This document shows, piece after piece, positions 1 to 5,308 of a DNA stretch of 5,308 nt. This DNA comes from an uncultured Desulfomonile sp. (lineage in GTDB: Bacteria > Desulfobacterota > Desulfomonilia > Desulfomonilales > Desulfomonilaceae): positions 1-5,308 of the forward strand of contig CALDNG010000127.1 of NCBI GenBank assembly GCA_937915285.1, written 5' to 3'. The notes beneath the pieces were generated by a model, which had not been told where the DNA came from, ran no database searches, and saw nothing but the letters and a program-made list of their open reading frames with translations. The translations under genes and the position numbers were made by a program. Numbering within the stretch: the stretch's first letter is position 1; the number at the start of each line of letters is the position of its first letter.

Positions 1-845
1 TATTCCCCGGTTACCCCAAGGAGGTAGCCAGGCTGGTTGAGGCTGTAGGTTAGAGATGTTATGACCGGCTGAATTGTTGAGCAGACGAGATTGCCCCAGG
101 ATGTCAAAAGTGGGCTATAAATCACTGACGCCCTGAAGGCGCCCGGCTGAAGGTATTGAAGTCCGATGAAAGGGGCCCAGTTGGTGAGCATGAAGTCCTG
201 TTTCATCGATGCGTTCACCGGGACCGAACCGATACGCATATCATCGTATTTCATGGATGTGTGCTGCCACAGGCTCCCGAGAAGGACAGAGTATCCCTTT
301 GAAAATCCGAGGGAGGCCCCACATTGCATGGTCCAGAGTTCCAGCCCGTAACCGGTCATGGTGAACTGGACATTGGATGCCAGAGGGCCGAAGGAAACCG
401 GTTGAGCCCCGAATTGTGTGAAAGTTCTCGGTAGGTAACCTGCCACCGAACCAAAAAGGGTGACAGTTGGGGACAGTATCACATTCAGTCCCGCCGTTCC
501 GTACCAGAAATTGAAGTCCTCCAGTGTCACGTCTATAGATCCCATCTTGAGGTGCGCTGTTTCAATTCCGGGATATGGGTCATAATCGACGTTCATCGGG
601 ACGGTCATGTTTACGCCAGTTTTCTGGTAACCAATCATCGCGAAGGGGTTGAAAACGACCTTCCCTGCGGTAAAGGCGCCGAGTCCCGGAATGCTATTGA
701 CAACAGATCCTGTAAGTGATGAAAAAGATTCGCCGGAAACGGGAGGGATACCGGACGGCATTAGAACGGACCGGGTTCCCTGTGAATGACCTGCCGCTGG
801 AAACAGCAACAGACAAACCAATAGAGCAAGCGAAATGTTTCGCAT
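1..845 (-). CDS. Secreted beta-rich probable outer-membrane protein, 3' end not in window
   Basis: This frame is open from the ATG at 845 to the window edge, giving 281 codons. Residues 1-21 look like a Sec signal peptide: Arg at position 2, a hydrophobic core around residues 5-16 (Leu/Ala/Val-rich), then AAGHSQ with likely cleavage after G19 or S21. The mature part alternates aromatic and small or polar residues in beta-hairpin fashion, for example around residues 62-80, 104-137, 168-195 and 218-245, with many Gly, Tyr, Trp and Asn. This suggests an outer-membrane beta-barrel or related envelope protein. The start is chosen because it has a strong Shine-Dalgarno AGGAGGGG 9 bases upstream and begins the signal peptide exactly; the same frame stays open farther upstream without a better start. 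The last two visible bases are TA, so the next codon is either Tyr or a stop; completeness cannot be decided. I do not recognise the family. It lies 257 bp after the adaptor gene on the same strand, so it may be co-transcribed or have its own promoter. Confidence 0.8.
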   Translation of the reverse strand, partial: MRNISLALLVCLLLFPAAGHSQGTRSVLMPSGIPPVSGESFSSLTGSVVNSIPGLGAFTAGKVVFNPFAMIGYQKTGVNMTVPMNVDYDPYPGIETAHLKMGSIDVTLEDFNFWYGTAGLNVILSPTVTLFGSVAGYLPRTFTQFGAQPVSFGPLASNVQFTMTGYGLELWTMQCGASLGFSKGYSVLLGSLWQHTSMKYDDMRIGSVPVNASMKQDFMLTNWAPFIGLQYLQPGAFRASVIYSPLLTSWGNLVCSTIQPVITSLTYSLNQPGYLLGVTGE

Positions 846-854
846 CCTGATGCG

Positions 855-862
855 CCCCTCCT
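855..862 (-). promoter_or_regulatory. Shine-Dalgarno site of the beta-rich protein gene
   Basis: The minus strand reads AGGAGGGG, ending 9 bases before the ATG at 845 (11 bases if only the AGGAGG core is counted). It is the strongest ribosome binding site in the window and fixes the start of this gene at the signal peptide. The octamer CATCAGGA occurs twice here, once overlapping the Shine-Dalgarno and once overlapping the start codon; this looks like chance. Confidence 0.7.
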
Positions 863-922
863 GATGATTTAAATAACCCCGATGAAACTGAGACAACGCC
901 ATGTTAGCCGACGCACCGGACA

Positions 923-952
923 ATAACAAGTTTTTTATATTGGCTTTTTCAA
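923..952 (-). promoter_or_regulatory. Weak candidate promoter for the beta-rich protein gene
   Basis: On the minus strand TTGAAA (952-947) is followed after 18 bp by TGTTAT (928-923), in an A/T-rich patch. The -35 matches five of six consensus positions, the -10 only four. It lies about 80 bases upstream of the start codon at 845. The 7-bp inverted repeat GACAATA/TATTGTC flanks the element, one arm overlapping the -10, which could be an operator or just chance. A sequence-only guess. Confidence 0.25.
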
Positions 953-1102
953 ATGCCGCCCTATTGTCGATCCGGTAAATGGCCAGGATGGCGGCGGCGC
1001 CAATGCTGTGACATTAAGCCACTACAATAGTGATCAGGTTGCAGGCCGTCACGGAATATCAAGGGTGTCCGGCAATTCGGAAGGCTTGAAGCCAAAGACG
1101 GA

Positions 1103-2584
1103 CTAAAAATAGAGGCTCAGCTTCTGCAAGCGGCTCAGAAGCCTGTCGGAGGCTATTGCCGCGAGGGTCGAATCCTTTGCCACTATCTTACCCACACCTT
1201 TCATGCCGACCATGACGTCTGCAGGCGCGTCAACAAACGGAGCCTTGATGCGATAGACGGAACCGAGCCTGGGGATCACCTCCGCCGAAGGAGCTATATC
1301 CTTGACAATGAGAGGGTAGCTCTTCCGTGGGTTGCCGGACATGTAGAAATCGAGCTTCTGACCGTGCTTGACGTAGGAAATCCTGTCTTCCGGCACGAAA
1401 ACCTCGACGGACAGGTCAGACGGTGATGCGATTTCACAGAAAGGCTCACCGGCCTGAAGCTTTTTGCCCATGAGGCTGTCAACATCCTTTGTTATCACGA
1501 TCCCTGGAACTGGAGCCTTTATTTTGAGGAACCGCGTCTGCCATTTCAGAAACTGCAACTCCTCCCAGGCCGCCTTCCTTCTGAGTTCCACCAGGGCGCT
1601 CTCTGCAAGCTTTGCAGGGTCCTCATTGGCGGCGCTTCGAAGGATGGTCATCTCAGAAGTAAGTATGTCGAACTGTTTTTCCTGAACCTTTATCTTGTAG
1701 TCAAGCTCGCGTGAATCCAACGTTGCGACAACCTGATCCTTTTCGACCTTTGAGCCTTCCAGAACCATTACCTTGTCGATAAGGCCCTCTATCTTGCAGA
1801 AAGCCAGATGCCTGTCTGTAGGGGCTATTTCGGCCTCGCCGCCCACCGTGAACGGGAAAGGCGCCACAAAGGCCAGCAGCAGGAGTATCAGCAAAATGAG
1901 CAGGGCAATTTTTTTGGCCAGGCTGAAACGTTTCACAAATGATCCGGCGGCTGCGTTCGGATCAATGAGAGCGGCAAGCCCCGGTTTCTGGTCGAAAAGA
2001 AGTTTTTCAAACAGCGAGGCGGCTATGAACGGGGCTACGTTGAGAGTGGTCAGTATCCCGAGCTGATCCGGCGGACTTGGGTCCAGAAATTCCAGTACAA
2101 TGTGCCCGAGTATCATTCCATGATGCGTCAATGGAACAAAAAAGACGAATGAGGCCCCGGAACTCTTGGCGTATTCTTCGAGGGCCGTCTTGAGCGCCAC
2201 CGATATTTCCTGGTCAGGAAGATTTCCATGCCCCGAGATAAGAATTCCACGGTCAAGCGCTTTGAGATGCCCGGCTATCTGATTGGCTGACTCAGTATAT
2301 TTTGATGTCTTTTCTATCTTGGAAAGCCCACCGATGGCTGCCAGACCGGATTTACCCTGGACGTGAGTCACGAGGAATGATCTGTCGAACGCCACCAGCG
2401 ACCTGAGATCATTTGTAAGCAGGAAGTAAAGGTCGTCAAGGTTGTTGGACTGTAGACAGCGCTTGACAAATTCCAGACCGAGAGCCAGCGCCCTTTGTCT
2501 GGGATCGACGCTCTTCTTTGGCTCAGCAGGCTTCTGAACCGGAGCTATAGGCGGACCGGCGAGCTTTAGTGTTTCGATTGCCAA
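1103..2584 (-). CDS. GAF-like domain / membrane-anchored HlyD-family periplasmic adaptor
   Basis: This 493-residue protein is a membrane fusion (adaptor) subunit with an unusual cytoplasmic extension. Residues 1-30 are a Pro/Ala/Lys-rich leader. Residues about 36-195 look like a GAF-type sensory domain: alternating helices and hydrophobic strands such as SFVFFVPLTHHGMILGHIVLEF (146-167, shown as a pattern of strand-turn-strand) ending in a helix at 183-198. Residues 226-245 are one strongly hydrophobic transmembrane helix. After it come a split lipoyl-type domain (about 255-290 and 353-387, the second half holding KIKAPVPGIV), a short coiled-coil hairpin (291-352) and a beta-barrel region (390-470), the order typical of HlyD/AcrA-type adaptors. 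Predicted topology is GAF inside, adaptor in the periplasm. The start is TTG at 2584; an in-frame TAA lies three codons upstream and no nearby ATG exists. It follows the M50/HlyD gene by 18 bases, so the two are surely one operon. The HlyD call is firm; the GAF call rests on pattern and needs profile support. Confidence 0.88.
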   Translation of the reverse strand: MAIETLKLAGPPIAPVQKPAEPKKSVDPRQRALALGLEFVKRCLQSNNLDDLYFLLTNDLRSLVAFDRSFLVTHVQGKSGLAAIGGLSKIEKTSKYTESANQIAGHLKALDRGILISGHGNLPDQEISVALKTALEEYAKSSGASFVFFVPLTHHGMILGHIVLEFLDPSPPDQLGILTTLNVAPFIAASLFEKLLFDQKPGLAALIDPNAAAGSFVKRFSLAKKIALLILLILLLLAFVAPFPFTVGGEAEIAPTDRHLAFCKIEGLIDKVMVLEGSKVEKDQVVATLDSRELDYKIKVQEKQFDILTSEMTILRSAANEDPAKLAESALVELRRKAAWEELQFLKWQTRFLKIKAPVPGIVITKDVDSLMGKKLQAGEPFCEIASPSDLSVEVFVPEDRISYVKHGQKLDFYMSGNPRKSYPLIVKDIAPSAEVIPRLGSVYRIKAPFVDAPADVMVGMKGVGKIVAKDSTLAAIASDRLLSRLQKLSLYF

Positions 2585-2597
2585 ACCCGTTTACTAA

Positions 2598-2604
2598 CCT
2601 TCCT
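2598..2604 (-). promoter_or_regulatory. Shine-Dalgarno site overlapping the upstream stop codon
   Basis: The minus strand reads AGGAAGG, beginning inside the TAG stop of the M50/HlyD gene and ending 13 bases before the TTG start at 2584. The spacing is long and the start codon is weak, which fits translation coupled to the preceding gene, with ribosomes terminating on top of this site. It is the only purine-rich site near the start. Confidence 0.45.
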
Positions 2605-4717
2605 AAAGAGTGGTCTCTTTTGTAAACGTCCTGAGGAACCTGTCGATATTCCTGGACAGTATACTCTGCGGTGGCGCAGGAATCGATATTTTTCCGGTCA
2701 TCCCCAACGGTAGCGGGGTATCGAGCTTCGGGATACCGACCTCACAAACATACTGGGCTTCAAGAGGGGCGTCCTTCTGCTTTTCATTTTTTGACTCTGT
2801 AGCCAACTCACCACCGACCCGGCTCGAAAATGGAGAATCCCTCAGGTCCTTCTCACTATACGAACGAATGCCCTGTATCCTTGAATGGAAGATCAGGCCG
2901 TTGCCTATGGGGACCCATATCTCCACATTCATCCCAACCCTTATCAAGTGTCTGTCTTTCTCAGGCGCCAGGGCATACATGACTGTATGATCCGGAGACT
3001 CCAACTGACCCACAACAGCGCCCTCACCAGGCAGATACCCCGGCTGGACCCTGTAATCGAGGTTTGTTATCACCCCGTCGAATGGAGCCATCACTCCCTC
3101 TTTGGCCATTTTCAGTTCATGCTGGAGACGGGATATCTCATCATCAGCCTGATAGACCTCGATCTGCTTCGGGATCGCCTTGGACATCTCCTTCTGATCA
3201 ACCAGGGTGACCTCTACCTGCCTGACGCCTATGTTGCGCTCCATCAACTTCTTGTACAGGGCCAGACGCAGGAAAGAAGGGTTAAGCTCCATGAGAATGT
3301 CACCCTGCCGCACAAAGTCGCCCTGTCGCACATTAACCTTTGATATGGAGCTTTTCAGTGGAGTCGTAAGTTTCTGTATTTTTGTGGAGGCTACATAACA
3401 GGGATAAATCGATTTACTGGAAAGTGGAACAGTCAGCAGGACACCGACAAAAACCAGGATGGCGACAAAGGCCAGGGTCCCGTACGGCCTTGGAGACAGC
3501 TCCTTCTTCTTCGAGAAAATGGACCAGATTCCCTTGATGATGGGCTTGAATACGAACAGCACAATTGCGAACGCCCCGAGCATTGCGCCAAGGAACTTGT
3601 CAAAGCTGTAATAGACTGTGACACAAATACCTGTATAGAGGAACAGCCTGTAAATGAAAGATGATACCCCGTAAACGAGGAATATCAGTTGCTCACGCGC
3701 GTCACTTGCCGTGCTGGTAACCGAGTTGGATCCCAGGACGCGATTCCAGAAAAGGTATTTCACGTAACCCAGGGATTTTGCCTGTAGGTTAGGCAACCTG
3801 ATATAATCGATAAGTATAAAATAACCGTCGAACTTCATCAACGGGTTGCCGTTGAACAGAAGGGTAGAGACAAACGATATCGCCATAAGGTAAAAAGCCA
3901 GGGAGTTAATCATCCCTGGTTTTGAAAAATGCCAGATATAGGTTGCTATTATCGCCAGTGCCGCTTCAGCAAGTATGCCGGCGGCGCTTATCGCTATCCT
4001 CTGCCGGCGGTCCGCAAGGCTCCACGCGTCTGACGTGTTGCAGTAAAGGCATGGGAAAAATATCAGAAAAGCCACACCCATCTGTGGCACGTGCAGGCCG
4101 AACTTTTTGGCCATGTAAGCGTGGGAAAATTCGTGAAACAGCTTGGTGAAAGCGATTGTCGCCCACAGGTAAACAAGGTTTTCTATATTGAAAAAGTAGA
4201 GGTATTCCCGGTCTATCCTCTGATAACCGGTGACAATGAAATAAAAGGCCCCGGGAGCCAGGCCAAGCAGGATCCATAGCGTTATCCTGTTGGCTATCAG
4301 ATTGTATATCCACAAAGTCTTTTCAAGAAATCGGTCGGGGTTCAGGACAGGAATGTAGAGAAAATATACGCTTGAGAAGATCTTGGCCCGTTCAGCCTCC
4401 TTGATCCGCTGCTTGGTGTTGGAGAGGTATGCGGCATTGTTGAATTTGCCGCCCAGCACAAGTCCGGACTGTGACGCCTTGTCGATTATCAGCGCGGCCT
4501 CTTCGGGCTCTATGAACTGACCACGCCGTCGAAAAAGCTCAACCCCGTCCTCAACGGATGTCTTGCCGTCGAAAAGCTTTAGAAAGTCGTATTCTCGTCG
4601 AGAGAGCTTGAAGAACCTGTTGGCGACAGGGTCCTTGATGACAACACCTGTAGCGCCATCAGATTCCCTGATTTCCGAGATTGTGAGGTCCCTGCGCAAT
4701 TTGGGCTGCATTTCCAT
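2603..4717 (-). CDS. PqqD-like / M50 metalloprotease-type membrane protein fused to HlyD-type adaptor
   Basis: This 704-residue polytopic inner-membrane protein combines three modules. Residues about 8-95 resemble the PqqD-type winged-helix region that precedes related M50 proteins (a strand-rich DPVANRFFKLSRREYDFLKLF segment at 29-49 in pattern, then helices and a GxF/EPEE turn). Residues about 140-430 are a multi-helix membrane core of the site-2-protease (M50) type: the zinc motif HEFSH is at 195-199, and NPLMKFDGY at 291-299 supplies Asp297 as the likely third ligand. Between them are a conserved-looking CLYCNTSDAW stretch (223-232) and an AAG helix (245-247). Residues about 445-682 are a HlyD/biotinyl-lipoyl adaptor: first half-motif at 449-480, coiled coil 481-540, second half with APFDGVI at 544-550, then a beta-barrel. 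No signal peptide is seen, so the N-terminus is probably cytoplasmic. The ATG at 4717 is chosen because TAGAGG lies 6 bases upstream; the ATG two codons later is less well spaced. The general architecture recalls YydH-like peptide zinc metalloproteases, but substrate and actual proteolysis are unproven. Confidence 0.9.
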   Translation of the reverse strand: MEMQPKLRRDLTISEIRESDGATGVVIKDPVANRFFKLSRREYDFLKLFDGKTSVEDGVELFRRRGQFIEPEEAALIIDKASQSGLVLGGKFNNAAYLSNTKQRIKEAERAKIFSSVYFLYIPVLNPDRFLEKTLWIYNLIANRITLWILLGLAPGAFYFIVTGYQRIDREYLYFFNIENLVYLWATIAFTKLFHEFSHAYMAKKFGLHVPQMGVAFLIFFPCLYCNTSDAWSLADRRQRIAISAAGILAEAALAIIATYIWHFSKPGMINSLAFYLMAISFVSTLLFNGNPLMKFDGYFILIDYIRLPNLQAKSLGYVKYLFWNRVLGSNSVTSTASDAREQLIFLVYGVSSFIYRLFLYTGICVTVYYSFDKFLGAMLGAFAIVLFVFKPIIKGIWSIFSKKKELSPRPYGTLAFVAILVFVGVLLTVPLSSKSIYPCYVASTKIQKLTTPLKSSISKVNVRQGDFVRQGDILMELNPSFLRLALYKKLMERNIGVRQVEVTLVDQKEMSKAIPKQIEVYQADDEISRLQHELKMAKEGVMAPFDGVITNLDYRVQPGYLPGEGAVVGQLESPDHTVMYALAPEKDRHLIRVGMNVEIWVPIGNGLIFHSRIQGIRSYSEKDLRDSPFSSRVGGELATESKNEKQKDAPLEAQYVCEVGIPKLDTPLPLGMTGKISIPAPPQSILSRNIDRFLRTFTKETTL

Positions 4718-4723
4718 ACGGAA

Positions 4724-4729
4724 CCTCTA
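4724..4729 (-). promoter_or_regulatory. Shine-Dalgarno site of the M50/HlyD gene
   Basis: The minus strand reads TAGAGG, ending 6 bases before the ATG at 4717. This favours the first ATG over the second one at 4711. A small GGCT/AGCC stem-loop (4738-4751) lies just upstream in the leader and is too weak to call regulatory. Confidence 0.6.
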
Positions 4730-4788
4730 GACCCAGTGGCTATGATCAGCCCCACAAGGTGTCCAAGTATGAGATTGATTACAGCCCT

Positions 4789-4817
4789 ATTTTAATGATA
4801 TCTGCTATTTATTTCAA
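4789..4817 (-). promoter_or_regulatory. Sigma70-type promoter upstream of the M50/HlyD gene
   Basis: On the minus strand TTGAAA (4817-4812) and TAAAAT (4794-4789) are separated by exactly 17 bp, and each matches five of six consensus positions. The surrounding spacer is A/T-rich compared with the genes. Transcription would begin near 4782, giving a leader of about 65 bases before the ATG at 4717. This would let the M50/HlyD and GAF/HlyD genes be expressed apart from the TolC-like gene, although no terminator separates them from it. No operator is recognised. Confidence 0.55.
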
Positions 4818-4848
4818 GTGATTTCAGAGAAAGGCTTATTGAGGGCCG

Positions 4849-5308
4849 CTATGGCCTCGGTTGAGGTTCGTTATAATTGAGTCCGATTGCGCTTTCCAGA
4901 TCGGCAAGGGCCGCATTGGCCTCACCAAGCGCCTTGTATCTTTCCCACTGGCTGCTCAGTAGATTGGCCTTCGCCTCTTCCAGAGAATTCCTGTCAAGGT
5001 CATCCCTCGCCTGTCGGCCCTGCGCTACCCGGTAAACCTCCTGCGAGGTCTCAAGCGCAGATTCCACCGCCTTAAGCTCATCAAGGGAGTCATGGAACTG
5101 AAGCGCAGCTACACGAACCTGGGATGTTATCGCCAACGCCACCGAAGCCATCTCATGATAGGTCTTGGCCTTGTGAGAAACAGCGGCGTTCATCTCCTCA
5201 GCGTTCGATATCCAGTCGAGAAGGTCAAAATAGATGAAAGTCCCGATTTCATGCCATTCATGGTTGTAAAGGAAGACATCCTTATCATAAGTATAACGCC
5301 AGAAACCC
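4849..5308 (-). CDS. TolC-family outer membrane efflux protein, C-terminal part
   Basis: The frame is open from the window edge to the TAG at 4849-4851 and shows the last 152 residues; the start lies beyond 5308. TolC-type proteins are trimeric channels that cross the outer membrane as a beta-barrel and the periplasm as a helical tunnel, serving type I secretion and efflux pumps. What is seen fits the second half of such a protein: an aromatic beta-strand-like opening (FLYNHEWHEIGTFIYFDLL in pattern, visible residues 12-30), then long Ala/Glu/Gln-rich amphipathic helices over about visible residues 35-140, with a break near QGRQARDDLDRN, and ending in ANAALADLESAIG and a short Pro-rich tail. 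An internal ATG at 5193 is not the start, since family-like sequence continues in frame upstream of it. It sits 131 bp upstream of the M50/HlyD gene on the same strand, as expected for the outer-membrane partner of the two adaptors. Confidence 0.85.
   Translation of the reverse strand, partial: GFWRYTYDKDVFLYNHEWHEIGTFIYFDLLDWISNAEEMNAAVSHKAKTYHEMASVALAITSQVRVAALQFHDSLDELKAVESALETSQEVYRVAQGRQARDDLDRNSLEEAKANLLSSQWERYKALGEANAALADLESAIGLNYNEPQPRP

Larger units (their letters stand above)
846..1102. other. Intergenic spacer without recognised gene
   Basis: This 257-bp stretch lies between the GAF/HlyD gene and the beta-rich protein gene. I find no convincing RNA gene or protein gene. Structures seen are a 5-bp stem with a 3-base loop at 1020-1032 (CACTA CAA TAGTG) and a short inverted repeat GACAATA (919-925) / TATTGTC (962-968) around a weak promoter candidate. 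Neither hairpin is followed by a T-run on the minus strand, so there is no supported intrinsic terminator and read-through from the upstream operon remains possible. Confidence 0.6.
4718..4848. other. Spacer between TolC-like and M50/HlyD genes
   Basis: This 131-bp A/T-richer stretch holds the promoter and Shine-Dalgarno listed separately. No hairpin followed by a T-run is present after the TolC-like stop codon, so no intrinsic terminator is supported and the upstream gene may read through into this operon. Confidence 0.55.

Noticed and set aside
166..351. Plus-strand open frame of 61 codons
   Set aside because: It is antisense to the beta-rich protein gene, which has a signal peptide and strong Shine-Dalgarno; the plus-strand product shows no feature.
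811..845. Lipoprotein signal at Cys11 of the beta-rich protein
   Set aside because: The residue before the Cys is Val and the Cys sits inside the hydrophobic core, so the lipobox rule is not met.
846..1015. Upstream extension of the beta-rich protein
   Set aside because: The frame is open back to a TAA near 1016, but the intervening residues are not signal-peptide-like and would bury the clear signal sequence; the Shine-Dalgarno supports 845.
1020..1093. Intrinsic terminator after the GAF/HlyD gene
   Set aside because: The stem at 1020-1032 and the short GGCTT/AAGCC palindrome at 1083-1093 are weak or lack a usable loop, and no T-run follows on the minus strand.
2610..3398. Plus-strand open frames (2610-2990, 2885-3343, 3207-3398)
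   Set aside because: They lie entirely opposite the HlyD-type part of the M50/HlyD gene, overlap one another, and encode no recognisable motif; the minus-strand frame has clear domain structure.
3966..4313. Second minus-strand frame and opposite plus-strand frames inside the M50 core
   Set aside because: Shadow frames within the segment coding for HEFSH and the membrane helices; their products are Arg/Ser/Pro-rich and featureless.
4849..5193. ATG at 5193 as start of the TolC-like gene
   Set aside because: The same frame continues open to 5308 with family-like aromatic and helical sequence, so this Met is internal.

Overview
The window carries four protein-coding genes, all on the minus strand, so transcription runs from high to low coordinates. 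An outer membrane channel (TolC family), envelope adaptors and a signal peptide/beta-rich protein imply a Gram-negative, double-membrane bacterium. Base composition is moderate, roughly half G+C by eye. The domain combinations recall environmental deltaproteobacterial (Desulfobacterota-like) genomes, but that placement is a guess and no marker gene is present.

Layout in transcription order: (1) 5308-4849, the C-terminal 152 residues of a TolC-family outer membrane efflux protein whose start lies beyond the window. (2) 4848-4718, a 131-bp spacer with a good sigma70-type promoter (TTGAAA, 17 bp, TAAAAT) and a Shine-Dalgarno site. (3) 4717-2603, a 704-residue membrane protein with a PqqD-like N-terminal region, an M50/site-2-protease-type membrane core (HEFSH plus a downstream NPLMKFDGY motif) and a C-terminal HlyD/biotinyl-lipoyl-type adaptor. 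(4) After 17-18 bp, 2584-1103, a 493-residue protein starting at TTG, with a GAF-like cytoplasmic region, one membrane helix and a periplasmic HlyD-type adaptor. (5) 1102-846, a 257-bp spacer with no convincing terminator and a weak promoter candidate. (6) 845-1, a secreted, beta-rich, probably outer-membrane protein that runs off the left edge; it is open to the window end.

Inferred working model: genes 1, 3 and 4 form an export cassette in which the TolC-like protein is the outer-membrane duct and two different adaptors bridge the periplasm. No ABC ATPase, RND or MFS pump is visible, so the membrane-embedded M50 protein occupies the place where an inner-membrane transporter or processing unit would be expected. 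The PqqD-like region suggests peptide handling and the GAF-like region suggests a cytoplasmic sensory input. The substrate, the energy source and the role of the beta-rich protein cannot be read from this sequence.
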